In this document: positions 14,988 to 21,631 of the stretch, one piece after another
Numbering within the stretch: position 1 is the stretch's first letter
Layout: each line of letters begins with the position of its first letter
Assembly (NCBI GenBank): GCA_910587305.1
Contig: CAJUKV010000054.1
Span: forward strand, 1 to 21,631
DNA from: an uncultured Lachnospiraceae bacterium
Lineage (GTDB): Bacteria > Bacillota > Clostridia > Lachnospirales > Lachnospiraceae
Direction of reading: 5' to 3'
Length of the DNA: 21,631 nucleotides
The notes under the pieces: model-generated
Told to the model about the DNA's origin: nothing
The model's database searches: none
The model's input: the letters and a program-made list of their open reading frames with translations, nothing else
Translations under genes and position numbers: made by a program

Positions 14988-15380
14988 TTAAAAGAATAAG
15001 ATAAGAAAATATGATAAAAACAGACCTGCTTTATTTTTTGTGAATTCGCTGGTAAGAGTCGTTTTGAATTGTTTATCCTTATTATTATAAATCACTCCCC
15101 CGCTTTTTTTAATCTCTTCACTGATTTGCGAATCCTGAGCAATCTGAGATACATCAAGCAAATCAACCTTTTTTCCAAGTGTCGTAACCACATCCTCCAG
15201 CAATCCAAAAAAGGAAAGCCCCTTAAGACCGCTGTCAACAAGAATGTCAATATCGCTTTGCTCCTTTACCTTTCCCTTTGCGTAAGAGCCAAAAAGGATT
15301 GCTTTTTTTACTTTATAATCTGCAAATACAGGTTGTAAAAGCATTTGAATTTGTCTTGGCGTATATATATCTTTATGCAT
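14988..15380 (-). CDS. minimal nucleotidyltransferase (MntA-like), orphan
   Basis: The 130-aa product is an MNT-fold nucleotidyltransferase. It has the motif GSYAKG (31-36) followed by SDIDILVD (42-49), giving metal ligands D43 and D45, and a third acidic residue D73 in KKVDLLD. In MntA-HepT toxin-antitoxin systems such proteins AMPylate the HEPN partner, but no HEPN gene is next to this one. The family usually ends near residue 100. Here about 30 further residues follow, ending in a hydrophobic FLSYFLILFF, perhaps after loss of the original stop and partner gene. AAAGGAT precedes the ATG. The frame stays open for 34 codons upstream without a start codon. Confidence 0.85.
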   Translation of the reverse strand: MHKDIYTPRQIQMLLQPVFADYKVKKAILFGSYAKGKVKEQSDIDILVDSGLKGLSFFGLLEDVVTTLGKKVDLLDVSQIAQDSQISEEIKKSGGVIYNNKDKQFKTTLTSEFTKNKAGLFLSYFLILFF

Positions 15381-15454
15381 ATAGCCATCCTTTCTATCTA
15401 TAATACCGTCTACGTAACCACCAATATATTTTTCACTTTTATAATACCAATTAT

Positions 15455-15553
15455 CATGTGCGTCAGCTGACCGTATGGTTTCTCAATTTTGAAAACCACA
15501 CGCCATGGAAAATCCCACGAACCAGCCTGATACAGAAATGCACCATAATTTAC
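15455..15553 (-). pseudogene. IS1380-family transposase fragment
   Basis: A 33-codon minus-strand stretch reads VNYGAFLYQAGSWD...RRVVFKIEKPYGQL-like, with W at the first R position. It resembles the conserved YxAxSWxxxRRVVxKxE segment of IS1380-family transposases. Similarity stops near 15455, where the family would continue toward FIVTNM. An upstream piece (about 15554-15590) seems to continue it in another frame. No full transposase or terminal repeats are present. The recognition is from memory of the family. It lies in the gap 15381-15667 between the nucleotidyltransferase and hsdS-like genes; the rest of that gap holds a hairpin CAAGTCTT/AAGACTTG (15590-15614) and no clear gene. Confidence 0.55.
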
Positions 15554-15667
15554 AGCATAACTGTTCTAATTCTATTTGGTTGCTTTGTACAAGTCTTGAG
15601 AAAGATAAGACTTGATTTTATCTATAGACAATGGTTGTCCTTTTCTGTTAAAAAAAGTGAATACATA

Positions 15668-16815
15668 TTATACCTCTCTTTTCGTAACCTCTTTCATTTT
15701 CTCAATTTTTCTATCCGTATAAAGGACAACATCTTTGATAGCAAGTTTCTGAATTGCAGAAATCAGGAGCTCCATATATGCAAGATCAATCTCTCCATCA
15801 ATCTGTGGAAGCTGTATAAACTTGTTTCTAACAACATTCCATCCTCCAAGTTTATTCTTGTGAGAATAAATCGGTCTATCGGTTACTTTGTTGATACACA
15901 TAACCATAAATAGATAATGCTTTGGGGAAAGAGCCTTATCGTTGTACTTCCAACGAATTGCGTATGCGTCGGAAAGCACAGTAAAAACTCTTGACTGGAA
16001 ATATGCTCTATAAACATCACTGTTTGAAGGAATAGAAATAACATTCTTCAGGATAGTTGCTCCTTCTTCAGGCGCATAGTAGTTCAAACCTTGATTTTGG
16101 AAACTCGAAGTCAGACACGGTAAAACATATTGCTCCGTTGGAGTATCCGGTAATTCTTTGGCTTGATATGGAAGCTTCTGTGTTTTAATCTTATCAAACA
16201 AATCGCCCATTCTATACTCTTTCCACTGAACAAACGGAAGTTTATTAATAGACGCTATTTCATCAGCAGTTAATTCACAGTTGTTAAGACCATTTACAGT
16301 TAAGTACGAAGACAATTCTGACACTCGTTCAGCTTCCAATTCCGCTATAAACGATTCCATAAAACGAAAGTCGATTTTGCCATCATTTGTTACGGGTAGT
16401 TTCACAGTAATTTTCTTGAATGTTTCATCAACGCTACGTACAAGAACTGATAAGAGTATCGGTTTCTGTTTGTTTAGAACAGTCGTGAAAAATGGGACAG
16501 CCTTTTCCGGAATTAAAATCTTTGGCTTTATTTTTCTAACAAATTGACCTGCATACCACCGATTACGTCGATAGAAAAAGTCCATTGATAATAAACCAAG
16601 GCTCCACGTGCCTGATTCATTAATATTCTCCTCATTAACAAATCCAGTTGTTTGTAAAATCCCTTGATTTATTGATGTCCTTGTAACATAGTCATATTCT
16701 GTTCCGGCTACAAGCTTATCCGCATTAAAGCTTAGGGTGTTTTCAATATCAAAGAGCTTGCCGAGCTTATATTCGCCCCACCTAACATTTCTCAGCTTTT
16801 CGTTAAGTGAGGCAT
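15668..16815 (-). pseudogene. BcgI/type I-like DNA specificity subunit (S), start out of frame
   Basis: This gene would make a two-part specificity subunit that tells the restriction/methylation protein which DNA sequence to bind. Two target-recognition units are seen, each opening with a similar motif: RWGEYKLGKLFDIE just after the N-terminus and QWKEYRMGDLFDKI in the middle. The coding frame is intact from about 16813 to the stop at 15668 (about 382 aa, normal length). The only ATG next to the upstream stop codon (16813-16815) is one base out of frame: ATGCC where ATGGCC would give a continuous protein. No ATG, GTG or TTG occurs in frame until 16585, and starting there would remove the first 77 residues. 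A real one-base deletion or a sequencing error are both possible. Confidence 0.7.
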
Positions 16816-18858
16816 TTATTTTCCCAGACGGTCATCCTCCACACTTTGATTTTTCACAAGGTTTGATACTTCCCACGCAAGATAATCTACAACTGTTTTT
16901 TTGAAATCGTCAAGCGTCGGTTTGGAGTCAATCGGCGCTGTTTGATTCCAGTCTGCACCATTATCAGGATTGATTTTGCCCTCGTAGTATTCTTTTTCAG
17001 TAAAGATATTCAGTTTTGATTTACCAAAACGAACTAAATCAACAAGTTCGGAGTATCGTTCTTTTGCGTGGTCAGCATCTTTCAGATTGCATTTTGCTTT
17101 CTTACGATTCGATCTTGCATAGCCGTCCACAGAAAAATCAATAAATTTGACCACATCGTCTTTCTGATGCGCCTCTCCCACACGGAAAACATATATATTT
17201 GATTGCACATTTGACTTACCAATAAACAGGTCTATCGGCATTTTGATGCTGGCAAGCAGCGTACTATGTTTCAAAATCTTTTTGTTATACTCTGTTGCTT
17301 TACCACTGCCTGCGGAGCTTTGAATAATGATAGCAGCATAGCCCTTGCTCATCATCGACAGAGCCTTTTCAACGAATACCATGCCGTTTCCGGGCGCAGA
17401 ATACGGCGGATTCAGAACAAAAGCGTCAGCGGGGAATTTTTCGTCATTCTTGCCAAATCCATAGTTACCGTTAAATTCCTTCAGTGAGTCTTTGTTCAGA
17501 ATATTGGAGCTACCATCACCCATTAAAATCATATTAAGGATAGCAAGCATATAAACTTCCGAAAGGATTTCAAGACCGAGAAGCTGATTCGCCTTGCTTT
17601 CAACAGATTTCAATGCAAATGCATCGGGGGATTTAATCTTCTCTTTTGCATCTATCAACATTTCATTCATGGATGCAACAAGAAGTCCTGCTGAGCCAGT
17701 CGCAAAGTCCCACACATAGGAGTCCTTGTTTACTCTTGCGAGCCGTGCTAAAAGGGTAGCAACATAGGAAGGTGTCAGAACAACATCATTCAGCTTATCT
17801 TGCGAGAAACCGAGCCAACTGTACATCTCATTGAACAGTTTTCCGGTAAAATCAGTACTCAGACCGATTTTATAATAAATCCCGAGATCGTCAATGATTT
17901 TTGTAAATACCCGTTTGAGCTGGCTTTCTCCGTTTTCAACTTTGTTTATATTATCAGTTGTCAACGTGTTCTGTAAGGTGCGAGCGATTAAATCTCGCTT
18001 TTCCTGCGGCAAATCCTTCTCATTCAAAAATGCCTTTATTTTACGGAGAATGATATCGCCGTCACGGTTTCCGTCTTCGGTTGAAGATTTCAGTTCAGAT
18101 TTTTCAAGTGCGGCAACCTTTCCCGGTACACCAAGCGTTGCAATAATAGATGCCGCCACAAGATAAACACGGTCACGCTCACTCAGACCATTTTCGCTCT
18201 GGTAAATATTGTTATTCAGTTTTACAAGACTGGCATTAATTTCCTGCTCACGATGTTCTTTTAATTTTTCAATTTCTTCCTGCGAGAGCTGAAGACGCTT
18301 TACTTTTTCAATAAAGCCGTCAAAATTACTTTTTTTCAGGAAAGAAAAATCTATGTAATCATCAACCTTCTGCCCAATACCAAAATTGCTTTTGGAAACA
18401 TAGTATACACCAATTTCATATTTCAATTTTCCAACATCGTTTTTGTAGCCGGTCATACCTACGGCGATTATATCAGTATAGCTTGTATAATGCAGAAGTG
18501 CATTTGCATAATGAACAGCACCGTTTACTGCAAAGGAATTGATATTCTTGAAATCAGGCTGATTCTTAGCTGTTTTATTTGCAACTTTGCCGTCAGCATC
18601 AAGCATAACAAGTTTGTCTTTATAACCCTTATATTCAATCAAAATCAGATAATTGACTAAATTCTTATCCTGCAAAAGTAGTTTCGCATCGGGACGGTTT
18701 CCACCAACACCGCCATTTTTAGAATAATAGTCATTTAATGCCTAGTCAATCTCAGTGTTGAGAGATTCCTGTTCCAGCTTATAATCAAGCTTATATGATT
18801 TCAGCCAACCATTTGCAAGGTCGGCAATATTGGGTTCAACAGATTGAATTTTAGCCAT
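16816..18858 (-). pseudogene. BcgI-like fused restriction/N6-adenine methyltransferase subunit, in-frame stop
   Basis: The gene encodes a fused nuclease and methyltransferase of type IIB/IIG (BcgIA-like) kind. Counting from the ATG at 18858 there are 680 codons. The PD-(D/E)XK nuclease lies at the N-terminus with RPD (D57) and IEYKG (E75, K77). The adenine methyltransferase has motif I DFATGSAG (about 384-391) and motif IV NPPY (about 483-486). Codon 39 is TAG (18742-18744) inside otherwise continuous coding sequence. The longest intact frame, from a TTG at 18675 to 16816 (619 aa), keeps the methyltransferase and E75/K77 but loses D57. The start overlaps abiEii by 8 nt, and the stop codon directly adjoins the next gene's ATG. 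Restriction is probably lost; methylation could survive only if translation restarts. Confidence 0.82.
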
Positions 18859-19768
18859 TGTTATTTCCTCCATGTGTCCAGTTATTATCATTAGCAGACC
18901 AAGATTTTGTGAATTTGTCGTTCAGAATTGCCGCTGTAAACGGTTCAGTCAAAAACTCTTTTATCATTCTTAACACAATGCCATAATCATCGGTTTTAGT
19001 GTCTATCTTACGAGCAAAGGCTTTCCATTTTTTCCGCATTGTTTCATCACTGTCAAAAGCTATGACCTGCTCAAACTGTTCCGCCGTAAAGGTGTGCCCG
19101 CGGTTTTCAAATGTTTTTCGCAATGCTTCTGTCAGCGTTGCTCCATCAAAGTCAAACTTGTTTGCAAGATAATAAATATCGTAATAGTCTTTCATTCGAC
19201 TGGAAAATTCCATAAGGCTTAGGATAGCGTCAATCTTTTCGGCTATCGTTGTTTCAAGAGAATAGGTATTTATTGTCGGTGCGGTAAAATCATCAAGCTG
19301 AGTAGGGATTTTTCGCTTTTCCTGTTTCGGTACGATAACATCACCCACGCCAAAATCAATACTGAATGGCGTTCTCGTATTTTTGATTCGAGCCACAAGG
19401 GAAACTCCGACACCGGCGTATTTCTTTGCAACGGCGATAGGTGCAATATCTTTAAGCTCAAAGTTCACAAAATCATTGCCTGTAGGCGTGGAAATGATTG
19501 TCTTTACTACAGTCTGTAGCTGTTCAGGGGTGTTAGGAACTTTCCGAAGAAGAAAGTCAACATCTACCGTCACACGACTATCAAAATTGGTGATGGAATA
19601 AATGAACAGTCCGCCTTTCAGCACAAGATTTTCCGCATATTGTGATTTTTCCAAACGGCGCAGGAATTCCTCCTGACAAAAAAGCTGCAGGCAAAGCTGA
19701 TAGCTTCTTCCGCTTTCTTTTGATTTGTTTTTTAATCTTGCAAGTACGGACGCAGTGATATCAGCCAT
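18851..19768 (-). CDS. AbiEii toxin-family nucleotidyltransferase
   Basis: The 305-aa product is the toxin-like half of an AbiE type IV toxin-antitoxin/abortive infection system. Family motifs are present: LKGG (50-53), SRVTVDVDF with D69 and D71 (64-72), SIDFGVGD (136-143), and AEKIDAIL...RMKDYYDIYYLA (176-202), carrying the R/K/D/Y residues of motif IV. Known AbiEii proteins bind GTP and slow growth upon phage infection. The ATG overlaps the end of abiEi by 8 nt, and its stop overlaps the restriction/methylation gene by 8 nt, so all three genes are translationally coupled. All motif residues look intact. Confidence 0.92.
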   Translation of the reverse strand: MADITASVLARLKNKSKESGRSYQLCLQLFCQEEFLRRLEKSQYAENLVLKGGLFIYSITNFDSRVTVDVDFLLRKVPNTPEQLQTVVKTIISTPTGNDFVNFELKDIAPIAVAKKYAGVGVSLVARIKNTRTPFSIDFGVGDVIVPKQEKRKIPTQLDDFTAPTINTYSLETTIAEKIDAILSLMEFSSRMKDYYDIYYLANKFDFDGATLTEALRKTFENRGHTFTAEQFEQVIAFDSDETMRKKWKAFARKIDTKTDDYGIVLRMIKEFLTEPFTAAILNDKFTKSWSANDNNWTHGGNNNG

Positions 19769-20387
19769 TTAGCAGTACCTCCATTACATTCATAACTTTT
19801 GTATACAGTTTCATTTCTTTTGCGTATTTAGACAGGTTTGCAAGGTTCTTTTTTTCATCGGCAGCATAAGCATTAACCGCCTTATTGAAAATTTCATTAT
19901 CAAGTCTGGTGCGGTACTTAAAGCAGTCGCATATTGTCCTCTCCCGATCATACACGGGCAATGTTACGCCGTTGAAAATATCTGTAGATTTTCCGATTAT
20001 CAGAAGATTTTTTTGAATATAGTAAGCCTTCATTGGAAATTCTTCAATATTCTTTACGACACGGGACGCTGTTCGCGGTACGGCAATCGACCATTCGCGG
20101 GGAGAAAAATCGCTGTATCCGTAATGGAACAAAGCGGATTCCATACAAATAATCCCCTGTGGAAGAAGCTCATGTATTAACTGTTCCTCCGTCGTGTCAT
20201 TGCTCAGCGGAAGCTGATAAAATCCTCTGCGAATCCTTTCGATAAGCCCTTGTTTACAAAAAGCTGCTACCTCATATTTATTTATCCCCTCATCGGCAAA
20301 GTCTGAAGTTTTTGCAATACCACCATTATTTTCAATTACCTTTTGTATAATTTCTTTTTTATTCAAACAGGCACCAACTTTCCACAT
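19761..20387 (-). CDS. AbiEi antitoxin-family regulator
   Basis: The 208-aa product is the antitoxin half of the AbiE pair. It has an N-terminal winged-helix domain (about residues 10-60; GGIAKTSDFADEGINKYEV, then RIRRGFYQL) and a C-terminal AbiEi domain (CMESALFHYGYSD, VYDRERTICDCF). Known members repress their own promoter and prevent AbiEii toxicity. The start is uncertain. The ATG at 20387 has no ribosome site and only about 20 nt of leader, whereas a TTG at residue 9 (20363) is preceded by GGAAAG. It is the first gene of the operon that continues through abiEii to the restriction genes. Confidence 0.9.
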   Translation of the reverse strand: MWKVGACLNKKEIIQKVIENNGGIAKTSDFADEGINKYEVAAFCKQGLIERIRRGFYQLPLSNDTTEEQLIHELLPQGIICMESALFHYGYSDFSPREWSIAVPRTASRVVKNIEEFPMKAYYIQKNLLIIGKSTDIFNGVTLPVYDRERTICDCFKYRTRLDNEIFNKAVNAYAADEKKNLANLSKYAKEMKLYTKVMNVMEVLLNG

Positions 20388-20413
20388 ACAAGAAATAAAT
20401 AATGTACGCTTTT

Positions 20414-20442
20414 ATTATGGCGCACAATTGGCAAAATTGCAA
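20414..20442 (-). promoter_or_regulatory. promoter of the abiE-restriction operon
   Basis: On the minus strand TTGCAA (20437-20442) and CATAAT (20414-20419) are spaced by 17 nt, with a start point near 20407. The spacer holds the palindrome CAATTG and a repeated AATTG, which could serve AbiEi autorepression, though this is speculative. Confidence 0.55.
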
Positions 20443-20551
20443 CAACTAAATGCAGACACTATTATAAACTTGCATGTTAATCGTTTACAACATATCAATT
20501 TATTTTTTGAATTTTATCTCAAATTAAATCGATGGAAAAAAGATTGAAAAT

Positions 20552-21298
20552 AGTGCTTAAAATACAAAGACCACCCCAGAACTTTGACAAGTAATGAGGT
20601 GGTACTTTATCATTTGCTGATTATTCTGCTGATTTTTAGGTCTCTACCAAATTTATGTCCTGCCTTATTATCTATACAACGGCCCAAATGCTCTGCACGC
20701 TTCCCTGTCCGCCGTCTCCAAATCGCCGGTTCCAAAGCTGGCCCACACATGGGGACGAAAAATTTTCTCTAACACCACTGTCCGTGATCTTACTGACCAT
20801 TTCAGCGGACAGCTCCATCCCGTAAAGTTCCTGGAGCTGGTCATGGATGTCCCTTGTGTTCATGCCCCTTGCATAAAGGGAGATTACTTTTTCCTCAATG
20901 CCGGATACGTCCCTCTGGTATTTGGAGATGAGCTTCGGCTCGAATTCACCGTCACGATCCCTTGGGACATCAATTTGGAATTCACCATACTGGCTCTTGA
21001 GTGTTTTGGGGAATGCCCGTTACGCTTATTAGATGTGGGGGAATCGCCTTTCCGGTTCTTTTGATAACCGAGGGAAGCATCCAGTTCGGCTTCCATTAAC
21101 TCCTGCAGAATATCTTTGAAACTGTCCCTTAGCAGGCTGTAAACGTCGGCTACGCTGTTTAAGTTGTTATCTGCAATAATCTGTCGTATCTGCTGTTTTG
21201 TTGCTGGCATAAAAGTCCTCCTTTTCGATAAGAACTGTCATATCTTAATTCTTACCAAAAAAGAGGTTTTTTTCCAAAGACACAAACTATTTTACACT
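20552..21298 (-). mobile_element. decayed IS256-family element
   Basis: About 750 bp remain of an element that is normally near 1.3-1.5 kb. The right edge as drawn starts AGTGTAAAATAG (minus strand, from 21298), and the left edge starts AGTGCTTAAAATA (plus strand, from 20552), an imperfect terminal inverted repeat. The transposase is frameshifted and its catalytic part is missing. The stretch 20552-20779 does not resemble the family and has a subterminal ACCACC/GGTGGT pair (about 20571-20600). No 8-bp target duplication is seen. The left boundary is uncertain. Confidence 0.55.
20780..21210 (-). pseudogene. IS256-family transposase, frameshifted and truncated
   Basis: The N-terminal part (108-codon frame from ATG 21210, with AAGGAGG upstream) has the IS256 features ALLRDSFKD-like helix and MEAELDASLGYQKN. 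At the run CCCCAAAA (plus 21004-21011) the reading frame must shift by -1. After that it continues in family style: LKSQYGEFQIDVPRDRDG, FEPKLI, GIEEKVISLYARGM and MNTRDIHDQLQELYGMELSAEMVSKITD. Similarity stops at 20780, before the second and third catalytic acidic residues, so it cannot transpose. Confidence 0.85.
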
Positions 21299-21377
21299 AC
21301 CAACTGAATATGAGCCTTTTTCTCGCTGAATATCACTACAGGATTTACATCCTTCAATTCTAATATAACATACTATT

Positions 21378-21406
21378 ATTTAACTGTTATCCTTTTATCC
21401 TGTCAA
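21378..21406 (-). promoter_or_regulatory. possible promoter toward the IS256 remnant
   Basis: A consensus TTGACA (21401-21406, minus strand) and a weak TTAAAT (21378-21383) are spaced by 17 nt. It lies outside the element, so it may be a chromosomal promoter for what stood here before insertion. The remainder of 21299-21464 shows no gene. Confidence 0.35.
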
Positions 21407-21464
21407 TTTCTGTTAGATTAACGCTGGATGCCGTAAGAATAACTTTTAGCATTATACCTTACTT

Positions 21465-21566
21465 TCATGACCCATACGCTTTAGAATCTTTTTCGACCAA
21501 TAGCATATAGTCTTGTAGTTGTACAAATTCTTCAACTGAAAATTTTAACATTTCAGCTTCAGTCAT
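21465..21566 (-). CDS. possible 33-residue small protein
   Basis: A short minus-strand frame starts at ATG 21566 with AGGTGG 6-7 nt upstream and ends at TGA 21465. The product begins MTEAEMLKFSVEEFVQLQ, is acidic and looks amphipathic-helical. I do not recognise it. It may be a genuine small protein or the N-terminus of a longer gene that was cut. The good ribosome site is the main support. Confidence 0.4.
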   Translation of the reverse strand: MTEAEMLKFSVEEFVQLQDYMLLVEKDSKAYGS

Positions 21567-21631
21567 ATGTTCACCACCTAGTATAATAATGGTGTAGTCA
21601 ATAAGACAGACTACCTGGTTAATAAATTTCT

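Overview
The window looks like a chromosomal segment of a gut-type Firmicute, most likely Lachnospiraceae (Clostridia). The signs are a GH3 beta-glucosidase with reversed domain order, an AGCS amino-acid symporter, a PF09820-type ATPase/nuclease, strong AGGAGG-like ribosome binding sites, and a potA-potB-potCD operon with a fused permease and binding protein. This is judged from protein character only; no database search was possible. Almost everything is transcribed leftward (minus strand); the AGCS symporter is the one clear rightward gene.

Layout, left to right. 1-285: a structured intergenic repeat and the GH3 terminator. 286-5398: cytoplasmic GH3 beta-glucosidase, a small HTH regulator with two membrane helices and a twin-hairpin leader, and an AAA-ATPase/PD-(D/E)XK protein. 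5399-7178: a divergent region with a good sigma-A promoter, then the AGCS symporter. 7225-8460: a NifX/NifB-like protein with a His/Cys-rich tail and a zeta-type toxin with a small partner. 8836-10229: a lipoprotein whose promoter region carries TetR-like palindromes and a pseudoknot-capable leader, then the TetR gene. 10320-14829: a polyamine-type ABC importer operon. 14988-15380: an orphan minimal nucleotidyltransferase. 15455-21298: an accessory island. 21465-21566: a 33-codon open frame.

The accessory island is the richest part. An abiEi-abiEii toxin-antitoxin pair is translationally coupled to a BcgI-like fused restriction/methylation subunit, followed by a specificity subunit. Both coupling junctions use the same kind of 8-nt overlap. 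The restriction/methylation gene has an in-frame TAG at codon 39, and the specificity gene is one base out of frame with its start codon, so restriction is probably off unless these are sequence errors. The operon lies between an IS1380-like transposase fragment and a decayed IS256-family element, which suggests a mobile, now degenerating defence module.

The two least expected observations are in and around the transport operon. PotA carries about 170 extra residues inserted in one loop of its TOBE domain. They form two related repeats that look like the Ig-like modules of surface proteins, which is odd for a cytoplasmic ATPase. Between potA and potB lies a roughly 130-bp element that recurs at the left edge of the window. 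The two copies keep the same three-module fold although the stems differ, and two differences between them are tolerated as G-U pairs only if the minus strand is the RNA.
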